The notes under the pieces: generated by a model | The model's input: only the letters and a program-made list of their open reading frames with translations | What the model was told of the DNA's origin: nothing | Databases searched by the model: none | Part shown: piece by piece, positions 26,319 through 34,072 of the stretch | Layout of the letters: each line of letters opens with the position of its first letter | Position numbering within the stretch: position 1 is the stretch's first letter | Assembly: GCA_038202885.1 (NCBI GenBank) | Contig: JBBREP010000007.1 | Location: forward strand, 14,589-78,588 | DNA: 64,000 bases | Source: JBBREP01 sp038202885 | GTDB taxonomy: Bacteria > Actinomycetota > Acidimicrobiia > IMCC26256 > PALSA-610 | Reading direction: 5' to 3' | Translations under genes and position numbers: made by a program

Positions 26319-27913
26319 GCGCGCCACGCTCGCCCGAGTCGTCGGCCGGTGGGGACCGCCACGACTGGGGACCGCTCGTCGGCGACCTCAACGACCGCAA
26401 GACGCGTGCGCTCGGCATGGGTGGGCCCGAGCTGCTCGAACGCCAGCGGTCGCTTGGCAAGCTGCCCGTGCGCGAACGACTGGCGTTGTTGGTGGATCCC
26501 GGCAGTTTCGTCGAGTACGGCCTGCTCGCCGACCACATGGATGCGGGCATCGGCGATCGCTATCTCGCCGCCGACGGCTGCGTCACGGGGATCGGCCGCA
26601 TCGATGGGCGATCGGTTGCGATCGCGGCATACGACTTCACGGTGATGGCCGGCTCGATGGGCGCGGTCAGCGAGAACAAGATCGCACGGATGCGGGCTCA
26701 CGCACTGGGCCAACGCATACCGATGGTGTGGCTCCTCGACTCAGCCGGCGCTCGGATTCAGGCCACGAGCGGCTCCACGTTTGCCGGCGCGGGCGCACTG
26801 TTCCGTGAGCAGGTCGCGATGAGCGGTGTCGTGCCGATGGTGGCCGCGATGATGGGCCATTGCGCGGCGGGAACCGCCTACATCCCCGCGCTCGCCGACT
26901 TCGTGCCGATGGTGAAGGGCACGTCGTCGATGGCGCTGGCCGGCCGCCACCTCGTCAAGGCAGCGGTCGGTGAAGACGTCACCGAGGAGGAGATGGGTGG
27001 ATCGGCCGTGCACTGCAAGGTGTCGGGGGTCGCTGATCTCGAGGTGGCGTCCGACGAGGACTGCCTGCGCGTTGTGCGCGACTACTTGTCGTTCTTCCCA
27101 CAGCACAACGGCGAGTCGCCGCCCGTGCGCGAGTGTGACGATCCCGTCGATCGGCGAGTCGAGGAGCTGTACGAGATCGTGCCGACGGCGCCGCGCCGTG
27201 CGTACGACGTGCGCAAGGTCATCACCGCGATCGTCGACGACGGCCACGTGTTTTGGATGAAGCCGGATTGGGCCAAGAACATCGTGACCGGTCTGGCGCG
27301 CGTCGGCGGGAAACCCGTCGGCATCGTTGCGAACCAACCGATGGTGCTCGGTGGCGCGCTCGACGTGAACGCGGCCGACAAGGCGGCTCGTTTCGTGTGG
27401 CTGTGCGACGCCTTCAACGTGCCGCTTGTGTTCCTGCACGACGTGCCCGGCTTCATCGTGGGCAGCGCGGTCGAAAAGCAAGGAATCATCCGCCACGGCG
27501 CCAAGATGCTGTTCGCCATCTCCGAGGCGACCGTGCCGAAGATCAGTGTGGTGATGCGCAAGAGCTACGGCGCGGGCTATTTCGTGATGAACGGGTTGGC
27601 CTACGAGGCCGACTATCTCGTGGCCTGGCCCACAGCCGAGATCGCGGTGATGGGTCCCGATGGCGCCGTCAACATCATCCATCGCAAGCAGCTCGCGGCG
27701 ATCGAGGACGAGGCCGAACGCGTGGCGCGCCGTCTCGAGTTGGCCGAGGAGATCCGGGCCAACATCGACCCCTACATCGCGGCCGGCCATGCCCAGCTCG
27801 ACGACGTCATCGACCCGGCCGATACCCGCGCCGCGATCTGGAAGGGTCTGTCGATCACGGCCGACAAGCGCGTCGAGCGTCCCTGGCGCAAACACGGCGT
27901 CCTGCCCGTCTAA
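26315..27913 (+). CDS. acyl-CoA carboxylase, carboxyltransferase (beta) subunit
   Basis: A 532-residue carboxyltransferase of the AccD/PccB family that moves CO2 from carboxybiotin to an acyl-CoA. It has two crotonase-like halves. The N half has DSAGARIQ with the GxG oxyanion region (GAGALFREQ). The C half has DVPGFIVGSAVEKQGIIRHG and a second loop, MGPDGAVNIIHRKQ, which resembles propionyl-CoA carboxylases more than methylcrotonyl-CoA carboxylases. No biotin carboxylase gene is in the window, so the alpha subunit must be encoded elsewhere. The tiny biotin carrier gene follows after a large hairpin. Confidence 0.92.
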   Translation: MSAPRSPESSAGGDRHDWGPLVGDLNDRKTRALGMGGPELLERQRSLGKLPVRERLALLVDPGSFVEYGLLADHMDAGIGDRYLAADGCVTGIGRIDGRSVAIAAYDFTVMAGSMGAVSENKIARMRAHALGQRIPMVWLLDSAGARIQATSGSTFAGAGALFREQVAMSGVVPMVAAMMGHCAAGTAYIPALADFVPMVKGTSSMALAGRHLVKAAVGEDVTEEEMGGSAVHCKVSGVADLEVASDEDCLRVVRDYLSFFPQHNGESPPVRECDDPVDRRVEELYEIVPTAPRRAYDVRKVITAIVDDGHVFWMKPDWAKNIVTGLARVGGKPVGIVANQPMVLGGALDVNAADKAARFVWLCDAFNVPLVFLHDVPGFIVGSAVEKQGIIRHGAKMLFAISEATVPKISVVMRKSYGAGYFVMNGLAYEADYLVAWPTAEIAVMGPDGAVNIIHRKQLAAIEDEAERVARRLELAEEIRANIDPYIAAGHAQLDDVIDPADTRAAIWKGLSITADKRVERPWRKHGVLPV

Positions 27914-27920
27914 CGCCGCG

Positions 27921-27969
27921 CCGTGGTCCCATAAAAAGCGCGGTTTTCTGCGCTTTGATGGGACCACGG
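27921..27969 (+). terminator. large stem-loop between carboxylase beta and biotin carrier
   Basis: A perfect 12-bp outer stem (27921-27932 with 27958-27969; CCGTGGTCCCAT and its complement) encloses an inner 7-bp stem (AAAGCGC 27935-27941 with GCGCTTT 27950-27956) and an 8-base loop. There is no downstream T tract, so it may act as a Rho-independent-like pause, an mRNA-stabilising element or a processing site rather than a classical terminator. Confidence 0.6.
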
Positions 27970-28008
27970 GGCGTTGGGGGCGGCGGCGGGTCGCTACGCT
28001 CCCACGCC

Positions 28009-28227
28009 GTGCATGAGATCAAAGCCGAGATCACCGCGAACGTGTGGCAGGTGCGCGCCGAAGAGGGCCAGCTCGTCGGCGAGGGCGACGAGATCGTCGT
28101 CCTCGAGTCGATGAAGATGGAGATCCCCGTGTGTAGCGAAGTGCCGGGCACGCTGGTCGAACTCCACGTGACCGAGGGCGGCACCGTCCACGAAGGCGAC
28201 CTCATCGCAATTATCGACGAATCGTGA
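28009..28227 (+). CDS. small biotin carrier protein (biotinyl/lipoyl attachment)
   Basis: A 72-residue single-domain biotinyl carrier with the attachment site ESMKMEIPV (K36). Its length and spacing match the stand-alone mycobacterial carriers of about 71 residues. It is expected to carry carboxybiotin to the carboxyltransferase encoded just upstream. The GTG at 28009 lies eight bases after TACGCT (27995-28000), implying a separate leaderless transcript downstream of the hairpin. In mycobacteria the homologue sits beside pdtaS and whiB1, whereas here those genes lie 22 kb away. Confidence 0.88.
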   Translation: MHEIKAEITANVWQVRAEEGQLVGEGDEIVVLESMKMEIPVCSEVPGTLVELHVTEGGTVHEGDLIAIIDES

Positions 28228-28231
28228 ACGA

Positions 28232-28999
28232 GTGATTCGCACGAGGCGGGACGGGTTCGTCGCGACGATCACGATCGATCGTCCCGAACGCCGCAACGCT
28301 TTGAACGGTGAGCTGTGCGACGTGCTCGCCGAAGCGCTACTCGAGCAAAGCGATGCCCGTGCGGTCGTGCTCACCGGCGCCGGGTCAGCTTTTTGCGCAG
28401 GGGCCGACCTCGTCACCCGTTTCGGCGCGGGCGACGGCGAAGGCGGCGCCACCGACACCTTCCGCCCGCGCTTCGAAGTCATGCTCGACGCCATCGTTGC
28501 CCACGCCGCACCCGTCATCGCCGCGCTCAACGGGCCCGCCATCGGTGCCGGGATGCAGCTGAGCGTGGCGTGCGATCTGCGCATCGCCCGCCCCGACACG
28601 AGAATGTCGATTCCTGGCGGACGGCTCGGCATTTTGCTGAGCCCGACGAACATCTGGCGGCTTGCCATGCTGGTCGGCCACGGGCTCGCACGAGACTTCC
28701 TGCTGACTGGGCGCGAAGTCACCGGCGAAGAGGCGCAGCGCATCGGGCTCGTGCAGCGTGTCGTCGACGAACCGCTGGCCGCCGCGCAAGAACTCGGTGC
28801 GCACATCGCGTCGCTCGCGCCGCTCACGGTCCAGGGTCACAAGCGGGCGCTCAACGCAGTCGGCGAATCACTCGATCTGAGCGAAGCCGCCCGCGGCGAA
28901 ATCCTCGCCCTCGAAACCGCCATCTTCGCCAGCGAGGACCTCGTCGAAGGTATGGCCGCGTTCGCCGAAAAGCGCACCCCGGTCTTTCGCGGCGAATGA
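28232..28999 (+). CDS. enoyl-CoA hydratase/isomerase family protein
   Basis: A 255-residue crotonase-fold enzyme starting at GTG four bases after the biotin carrier stop. Oxyanion-hole motifs are SAFCAGADLVTRF (about 52-64) and NGPAIGAGMQLSVACD (about 97-112). IPGGRLGILLS aligns with the active-site loop, with Gly/Arg at positions where hydratases carry Glu. It resembles actinobacterial EchA-type proteins of undefined substrate. It overlaps the following lyase gene as ATGA. In this cluster it could hydrate a methylglutaconyl-CoA-like intermediate, which is inference. Confidence 0.85.
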   Translation: MIRTRRDGFVATITIDRPERRNALNGELCDVLAEALLEQSDARAVVLTGAGSAFCAGADLVTRFGAGDGEGGATDTFRPRFEVMLDAIVAHAAPVIAALNGPAIGAGMQLSVACDLRIARPDTRMSIPGGRLGILLSPTNIWRLAMLVGHGLARDFLLTGREVTGEEAQRIGLVQRVVDEPLAAAQELGAHIASLAPLTVQGHKRALNAVGESLDLSEAARGEILALETAIFASEDLVEGMAAFAEKRTPVFRGE

Positions 29000-29961
29000 G
29001 CGCTCGGCGAGAGACCGAAGACCCAGCCGGCACGGATCGCGCCGCCCCCGATGCGCGCCCTCGCGTTGGGATTGTCGATGTCGCGCCCCGAGACGGACTG
29101 CAGTCCGACGCGGTCATGTTCTCGACTGCGCAGAAGGTCGAGCTGATCCGTCGCATCGTCGATGCCGGCGTCGGCCGTGTCGAAGTCGCCAGCTTTGTGA
29201 ACCCGGCCCGCGTCCCACAGATGGCCGACGCAGAAGCCGTGCTCGCCGAGGTGGGCACCGACCTGCGAGCGCGCTACATCGGTCTGGTCCTGAACGAGCG
29301 CGGTTTCGATCGGGCACTCGCGGCGAACACACCCGAAGTGAATGTTGTCGTCGCGTGCACCGACACGTTCTCGCAGCGCAATCAGGGCGTCACAACGGCC
29401 GAAGCGATCGTCGCGGCCACCACCGTCGCCCGGCGCGCCCGCGCGGCCGGCATCCCGTGCAGCGTGACGCTGTCGGCCGCGTTTGGGTGCGGCTACGAGG
29501 GCGAAGTGCCGCAGCAACGCGTGCTCGACGTGGTGCGCCAGATCGTCGACGCGCAACCCGACGAAATCGCGCTCGCCGACACCGTCGGTGCCGCGGTGCC
29601 CGCGCGCGTGCGCGAACTCGTGGGCGCCGCGGGCGGCTTGCTCGGTCCCGCGATCACGCTGCGCGCGCATTTCCACAACACGCGCAATGCCGGGCTCGCC
29701 AACGCGTTGGCGGCCGTCGAATGTGGCGTCACCGTCATCGACGCGAGCCTCGGCGGCATCGGCGGGTGCCCGTTCGCGCCGCGCGCCACGGGCAACATCC
29801 CGACCGAGGATGTCGTGTTCCTGCTCGAACGCAGCGGCTACGACACGGGTGTGTCGCTCACCAAGCTCATCGAGGCCAGCGACTGGCTTGCGGCCCAGCT
29901 CGGCCGACCCACGCCGGGACTTGTCGCCAAGGCTGGGCCCTTCCCGCGCTCGTCCGATTAG
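28996..29961 (+). CDS. hydroxymethylglutaryl-CoA lyase-like enzyme
   Basis: A 321-residue TIM-barrel enzyme of the HMG-CoA lyase/DRE metallolyase group, splitting HMG-CoA (or a branched homologue) to acetoacetate and acetyl-CoA. Metal and substrate residues lie in VAPRDGLQSD (29-38) and in LRAHFHNTRNAGLANA (two His of the metal site). GGIGGCPFAPRATGN carries the conserved active-site Cys loop. The product completes a plausible leucine or acyclic-terpenoid breakdown route with the carboxylase and hydratases upstream. It overlaps the convergent sortase stop by four bases. Confidence 0.88.
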   Translation: MSARRETEDPAGTDRAAPDARPRVGIVDVAPRDGLQSDAVMFSTAQKVELIRRIVDAGVGRVEVASFVNPARVPQMADAEAVLAEVGTDLRARYIGLVLNERGFDRALAANTPEVNVVVACTDTFSQRNQGVTTAEAIVAATTVARRARAAGIPCSVTLSAAFGCGYEGEVPQQRVLDVVRQIVDAQPDEIALADTVGAAVPARVRELVGAAGGLLGPAITLRAHFHNTRNAGLANALAAVECGVTVIDASLGGIGGCPFAPRATGNIPTEDVVFLLERSGYDTGVSLTKLIEASDWLAAQLGRPTPGLVAKAGPFPRSSD

Positions 29962-31004
29962 AAGCCGGCGGGCAGGACGCGCTCGAGGTACACGTAGAAA
30001 CCGAACAGCACCGGCAGGAACGGCACGAGCCCGGCGAACCAGGTGAGCGGATGACGCCAATGGCGGTACACCCACCACCAGGCCAGCCCGACGATCAGCG
30101 CGAACATCCCCCAGAGCACCGTCGGTGTGCGGCTCGCGGTGTCGCCCGCCAGCCCGTTGCGGAGCGACGCCTGGGTCGCGGCGTTCTTGCTCACACCGTC
30201 GGGAGTGTCGGGGTCTTGGAGCTGTTTCGGTGGCGGCTGGGCAACGTAGGGCCTCGGCGGTGGGCTCTTCGCGACGATGAGAGCGGCCTCCACCACGAGG
30301 CGCTGTCGGGCCGAGTACTTCGGGTTGCAGGTGGTCAACGTGAGCATCGCCGTGGTCGGATCGTGCGTGGCGACGACGGCGACGTCGGTCGGACTCACTG
30401 GGTAGGGCTCGCGCGTCACCCGGTAGGTGTAACGGCCCCACAACATGTCGACGCGGATCTCGCTGCCCACGTGCAGCGTGTCGGCGTCGTAGAACGGGTG
30501 GAGATACGTCGTGCGGTGGCCCGCGATCGCGGCGTTGCCGAGTTGGCCGGGAAACACGGTCGCGGGGTAATGCCCGGGGCCCTTTTCGAGGTCGGATCGC
30601 GACGTGCCTTCGACCACGGCGTAGTTGCTCCACGGGAGGTGGATGATGCCGACCACGTCACCGTCGTTGACCGTGGGGATGCGTGCGGCGCTGACGATGG
30701 GCGAACTCGCCGGCGCGGTCGTGCTCGTCGTTGCCGTGGGCCTGGCGGTTGTCGGCCCGGTCGAGGGTCGGGTCGAGGGTCGGGTCGTGGGCGAGGTGCT
30801 CGACGTGGCCGTGGTGGCGGTGGAGCTTTGCACCCGGGCCAGTTCGGACGTGAAGCGGTCCTTCAGACGGTTTTGCTCACGGGCGGTAATCAGACCCGTA
30901 CCCCACAACTGGTAACCGACGAAGCCGAGAATCAGCAGGCCACTGGTGATCAGGGTGCGGCCGGCACCGCCCAAGGTGCGCCGGAGCCGTTCGCGCATGA
31001 CCAT
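29958..31004 (-). CDS. class E sortase
   Basis: A 348-residue transmembrane transpeptidase that attaches proteins to the cell wall. The catalytic residues are H163 (AGHRTTY), C226 (TLTTCNPKY) and R234. The N-terminal anchor helix (about 15-36) is followed by a Thr/Ser/Pro-rich linker (about 58-102). Two C-terminal helices (about 295-312 and 322-342) are unusual but known in some actinobacterial class E members. A TACGCT hexamer at 31013-31008 lies 3 bases before the ATG at 31004 but nine before a second ATG at 30998, so initiation at 30998 is possible. No LAxTG-type substrate gene is visible nearby. Confidence 0.88.
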   Translation of the reverse strand: MVMRERLRRTLGGAGRTLITSGLLILGFVGYQLWGTGLITAREQNRLKDRFTSELARVQSSTATTATSSTSPTTRPSTRPSTGPTTARPTATTSTTAPASSPIVSAARIPTVNDGDVVGIIHLPWSNYAVVEGTSRSDLEKGPGHYPATVFPGQLGNAAIAGHRTTYLHPFYDADTLHVGSEIRVDMLWGRYTYRVTREPYPVSPTDVAVVATHDPTTAMLTLTTCNPKYSARQRLVVEAALIVAKSPPPRPYVAQPPPKQLQDPDTPDGVSKNAATQASLRNGLAGDTASRTPTVLWGMFALIVGLAWWWVYRHWRHPLTWFAGLVPFLPVLFGFYVYLERVLPAGF

Positions 31005-31105
31005 TTGAGCGTACCGGCCTCAGGAACGGCCGCACGCGCGTTCGGTGCCGCGACGTCGGGCTCCGTAGACTGCTGGCGATTTCGCGCCGGTCCCCGGGAG
31101 GCTCC

Positions 31106-31801
31106 TTGGCCGTCGTCGCGCCCGTGGTACCCGTGGTCACGACCCGAACGGCAGTGTGTGTGCTCGGTCGTTTTCCCGCTCTCGCGGGCGCCGACCTCGA
31201 TGTCATGCCGGGTGAGATCGTGTTGTTGTCGGGGCCGAACGGTGCTGGGAAGTCGACGTTGCTGCGCGTGCTCGCCGGTCTGTTGCCGTTGCGCAGTGGG
31301 TGGGCGACGGTGTTCGGCTGCGATTTGAACCTCGACCGTCGCAGTTTCCGGCGGCGGCTCGCGCTTGTGGGCCACGACACCGGGTGTTACGACGACCTCA
31401 CCGCGCGCGAGAACCTGCGGTTCGCGCTGCGCGCCGCGGGTGCCGACGCGACGAACCTCGACGGCACGCTCGAACGGCTCGGTCTCGACACCGTGGCGCG
31501 CGTGCGTCACGCTGACCTGTCTGCGGGTCAGCGCCGCCGGCTCGCGTTGGCGATTGCCTTCGCACGCAACACCGAGATGCTGCTGCTCGACGAGCCCCAC
31601 GCGGGCCTCGATGCCGACGGGCGCGCGCTCCTCGACGATCTGTTGCGCGAGGCCGCGGCCGGGGGCCGCACTGTGGTGTTCGCGTCGCACGAGTTGGAGC
31701 GCGCCCGGGAACTCGCACACCGCGAAGTACTCGTGGAACGCGGACTGTTGCACGGTGGCGTCCTGGAACCCGCCCCCGAACCCGTCGGCGCAGTGCCATG
31801 A
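31106..31801 (+). CDS. ccmA: heme exporter ATP-binding protein CcmA
   Basis: A 231-residue ABC ATPase of the CcmABC(D) complex, which loads heme onto CcmE in cytochrome c maturation System I. Walker A is GPNGAGKST (43-51), the signature is LSAGQRRRLA, and Walker B is LLLDEPHAGLD. A TTG start with a GGGAGG ribosome site just upstream is taken. TAGACT at 31066-31071 may be the operon's -10 box. It is the first gene of a nine-gene collinear operon with ccmB next. Confidence 0.9.
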   Translation: MAVVAPVVPVVTTRTAVCVLGRFPALAGADLDVMPGEIVLLSGPNGAGKSTLLRVLAGLLPLRSGWATVFGCDLNLDRRSFRRRLALVGHDTGCYDDLTARENLRFALRAAGADATNLDGTLERLGLDTVARVRHADLSAGQRRRLALAIAFARNTEMLLLDEPHAGLDADGRALLDDLLREAAAGGRTVVFASHELERARELAHREVLVERGLLHGGVLEPAPEPVGAVP

Positions 31802-31803
31802 GC

Positions 31804-31837
31804 GCCTGGGGGCGCGAGCGCAGGCGAGCGGGGGAGG
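31804..31837 (+). repeat. dispersed GC-rich repeat between ccmA and ccmB
   Basis: A 34-bp copy of the same element found in coaA and mmsA (GCCTGGGGGCGCGAGCG, then AGGCGAGCGGGGGAGG). It begins two bases after the ccmA stop. Its 3' end supplies the GGAGG-rich sequence just before the ccmB ATG, so it may serve as that gene's ribosome site. Confidence 0.7.
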
Positions 31838-31849
31838 AGGTGCCATTCC

Positions 31850-32527
31850 ATGAATAGCTTGCTTTCCGAGGCGCTGCTCGTCGCGGGCAAGGATCTGCGG
31901 ATCGAGGCGCGGGCCAAGGTCGGCTTGGCCCAGATCCTGCCGTTCGGCGCGCTCGTGCTCCTGCTGTTCGCGTTTGCGCTCGACCCGCACCGGGGCTTGC
32001 TCCCGACCGTCGCACCCGGGCTGTTCTGGATCGCGGTGCTGCTCGCCTCGATCCTGGCCGTGGGCCGCAGCTTTGCCATCGAGTCCGAGCACAACGCCCG
32101 CGACGGTCTGCGCCTCGCCGGGCTCGACGGTGCCGCCATCTTCCTCGGCAAGGCCGCGGCCATCGCGCTCGAACTTCTCGCGCTCGAGGTGTTGTTGCTC
32201 ATCGGCACGTTCGTGCTCTATGACGTGTCGGTGCGAGGCATGGTGGCACTCGTGCCGACCGCGCTGGCCGCCACCTGCGGGATCGCCGCCACCGGTACGG
32301 TGTACGGAATCCTTGCGGCGGGGCTGCGCATGCGGGAGACGCTCGTGCCGTTGCTCGTATTACCGATCAGCGCGCCCGTGATGCTCGGCGCCACCAGGGC
32401 GTTCGAGGCTGCGCTCGACGGCAATACGAGCGAAGCTTGGCCTTGGGTGCAGCTCCTCGTGGTGTTCGCGGCGGTGTACTTGACCGTCGGCGTGTTGGCC
32501 TTCGGGCCGTTGCTGGAGGAAGCATGA
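31850..32527 (+). CDS. ccmB: heme exporter membrane protein CcmB
   Basis: A 225-residue six-helix membrane protein that forms the ABC complex with CcmA. The first cytoplasmic loop has the CcmB-typical KDLRIEARAKVGL (14-26), and the helix ending EHNARDGLRL (about 81-90) and GLDGAAIFLGK match the family. The length is standard (about 220). The ATG follows GGAGGTG after nine bases. The stop overlaps ccmC as ATGA. Confidence 0.92.
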   Translation: MNSLLSEALLVAGKDLRIEARAKVGLAQILPFGALVLLLFAFALDPHRGLLPTVAPGLFWIAVLLASILAVGRSFAIESEHNARDGLRLAGLDGAAIFLGKAAAIALELLALEVLLLIGTFVLYDVSVRGMVALVPTALAATCGIAATGTVYGILAAGLRMRETLVPLLVLPISAPVMLGATRAFEAALDGNTSEAWPWVQLLVVFAAVYLTVGVLAFGPLLEEA

Positions 32528-33396
32528 GCGTGCAAGCACCACCATCGCAGGCGCCTCGGTCAGCGCCCTCGCCGTCACCGGCTCCGGTAGCCGTGCCGCG
32601 CCTGGTGTCGCGATCGGTCGCGCGAGTGTTCGTGGTGATCAGCGTCGTCGGTGTGGCAGCCACGTTCGTGATGGGCCTTGTCGTCGCGCCGACCGACGCC
32701 GAACAGGGTGACGCCTACCGATTGCTGTTCGTGCACGTGCCGTCGGCCTGGCTCGCGTACCTCGCGTTCGGCGTCACGGCGCTCGCGTCGGCGCTGTATC
32801 TCGTGCCGCGTACCCGTTCGCCGCGTTGGGACCATCTCGCGGGAGCTTCGGCCGAGCTCGGCGTGTTGTTCACCGGACTCGTGCTCGCCGAGGGTTCACT
32901 GTGGGGCCGGCCGATCTGGGGCGCATGGTGGGCGTGGGACGCGCGGCTCACCACCACCGCCGTCATGCTGTTCCTCTATCTTGGCTACCTCGCGCTCCGC
33001 CGCATCGGCGGTTCACCGCACCAGCGGGCGATGCGCAGTGCCATCGCCGCGCTGATCGCGTTCGTCGACGTGCCGATCGTGCACTTCTCGGTGTCGTGGT
33101 GGACCACGTTGCACCAGGACGGCTCGGTCTTCAACGACAAGATGCAGGTACACATCCACGACGCGCGCATGAACGCCGCGCTGTTGGTCGGTGTCGTGGC
33201 GTTCACGATCGCGTACGCCACGTTGTGCGTGGCGCGAATGCAGCTGCTTGCGATGGAAGACGGCCTCGATGAACGTGAGCTGCAACTCGCGATCGATGAG
33301 CGCCTTGCGAATCGCGTCACGGGCCCGTCGGGTGCCACCCCGAGCGGTCCGTCGGCAGCATCTCCGGGCCCGACGCAACCGGCAGTGACCGCCTGA
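32524..33396 (+). CDS. ccmC: heme exporter protein CcmC (heme-handling)
   Basis: A 290-residue, six-helix member of the heme-handling protein family. The periplasmic tryptophan-rich motif WGAWWAWD (132-139) binds heme. H71 (LLFVHVPSAW) and H187 (VPIVHFSVSWW) are the axial His pair that flanks it. A Pro/Ser-rich N-terminus and a Pro/Ala-rich tail extend beyond the normal 240-250 residues. The ATG at 32524 overlaps the ccmB stop. ccmD begins at its stop. Confidence 0.93.
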   Translation: MSVQAPPSQAPRSAPSPSPAPVAVPRLVSRSVARVFVVISVVGVAATFVMGLVVAPTDAEQGDAYRLLFVHVPSAWLAYLAFGVTALASALYLVPRTRSPRWDHLAGASAELGVLFTGLVLAEGSLWGRPIWGAWWAWDARLTTTAVMLFLYLGYLALRRIGGSPHQRAMRSAIAALIAFVDVPIVHFSVSWWTTLHQDGSVFNDKMQVHIHDARMNAALLVGVVAFTIAYATLCVARMQLLAMEDGLDERELQLAIDERLANRVTGPSGATPSGPSAASPGPTQPAVTA

Positions 33397-33533
33397 TGGA
33401 CAGCAACTGGCCCTACGTCGCTGTGGGCTACACGCTCGCGGCCGGCTCGCTCGGCGGCTACGTGACTTGGCTGGTACGAAAGTTGCGGCGGGCCGAGCGC
33501 TCGCTACCACCGGTGCAGGAACCGCCGCGATGA
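33396..33533 (+). CDS. ccmD: small heme exporter subunit CcmD
   Basis: A 45-residue ORF starting at the ATG that shares one base with the ccmC stop (TGATG) and ending where ccmE begins (ATGA). It has a single membrane helix (about 7-27) followed by a Lys/Arg-rich cytoplasmic stretch (VRKLRRAER), the hallmark of CcmD. CcmD links CcmABC to CcmE for release of heme-charged CcmE. It was too short for normal ORF finding, but position and topology make the call secure. Confidence 0.85.
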   Translation: MDSNWPYVAVGYTLAAGSLGGYVTWLVRKLRRAERSLPPVQEPPR

Positions 33534-34063
33534 CGCCAGTGAGTGGACCAGTGAGTGGACCCGTGAGTACCCCAGCGCCCGCCGCGGCACCGACCGGACG
33601 CGCCACGCTCCAACGCAGGCTGCACGGCAAGCTCCGTTACGTCGTCGCCCTGGCCGTCTGTGTGGGCGCGATCATCTGGATGATCACGTCGTTGTCGGCG
33701 AACATCAACTACCTCGAGACAGTGAGCGACGCGGTCAAGCACCGCAGTGCCAACGCGCACCGCGAGCTGCGCATCGGTGGCGTCGTGGTGCGCGGCACCG
33801 TGCACCGCCTCGCAGACGGCACCAGCTTCAAGCTCTCCGACGGCAAGGCGACGGTGTTCGTGCACGTGCGCGATATTCCGTCCAAGCTGTTCGCCGACTG
33901 TGCGCCGGTCGTCGTGCAGGGCACCTGGAACGGCAACGACTTCGCGGGCGACAACTTGCTCGTGCGCCATGGCGCCAACTACGGCCCAAGTACGAAAGAC
34001 GCGAAGCATCTCAGTGCCGTCGACAATGCGCTGGCCGGCACGGGTTGTGCGAAGGCCTCCTGA
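33530..34063 (+). CDS. ccmE: cytochrome c-type biogenesis heme chaperone CcmE
   Basis: A 177-residue single-anchor heme chaperone. After the membrane helix (about 37-57), the OB-fold barrel includes RGTVHRLADG and ends with VRHGANYGPS. H147 and Y151 form the HxxxY site that binds heme covalently through the histidine. The N-terminal 20 residues contain three SGPV repeats from 12-bp direct DNA repeats. The start overlaps the ccmD stop. It delivers heme to CcmF. Confidence 0.9.
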   Translation: MTPVSGPVSGPVSTPAPAAAPTGRATLQRRLHGKLRYVVALAVCVGAIIWMITSLSANINYLETVSDAVKHRSANAHRELRIGGVVVRGTVHRLADGTSFKLSDGKATVFVHVRDIPSKLFADCAPVVVQGTWNGNDFAGDNLLVRHGANYGPSTKDAKHLSAVDNALAGTGCAKAS

Positions 34064-34072
34064 GCGAACCTG

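Noticed and set aside
30727..30830. Thr-rich segment in sortase as a separate repeat element
   Set aside because: Short direct repeats encode the linker and are in frame with the sortase; no dispersed copies were seen.
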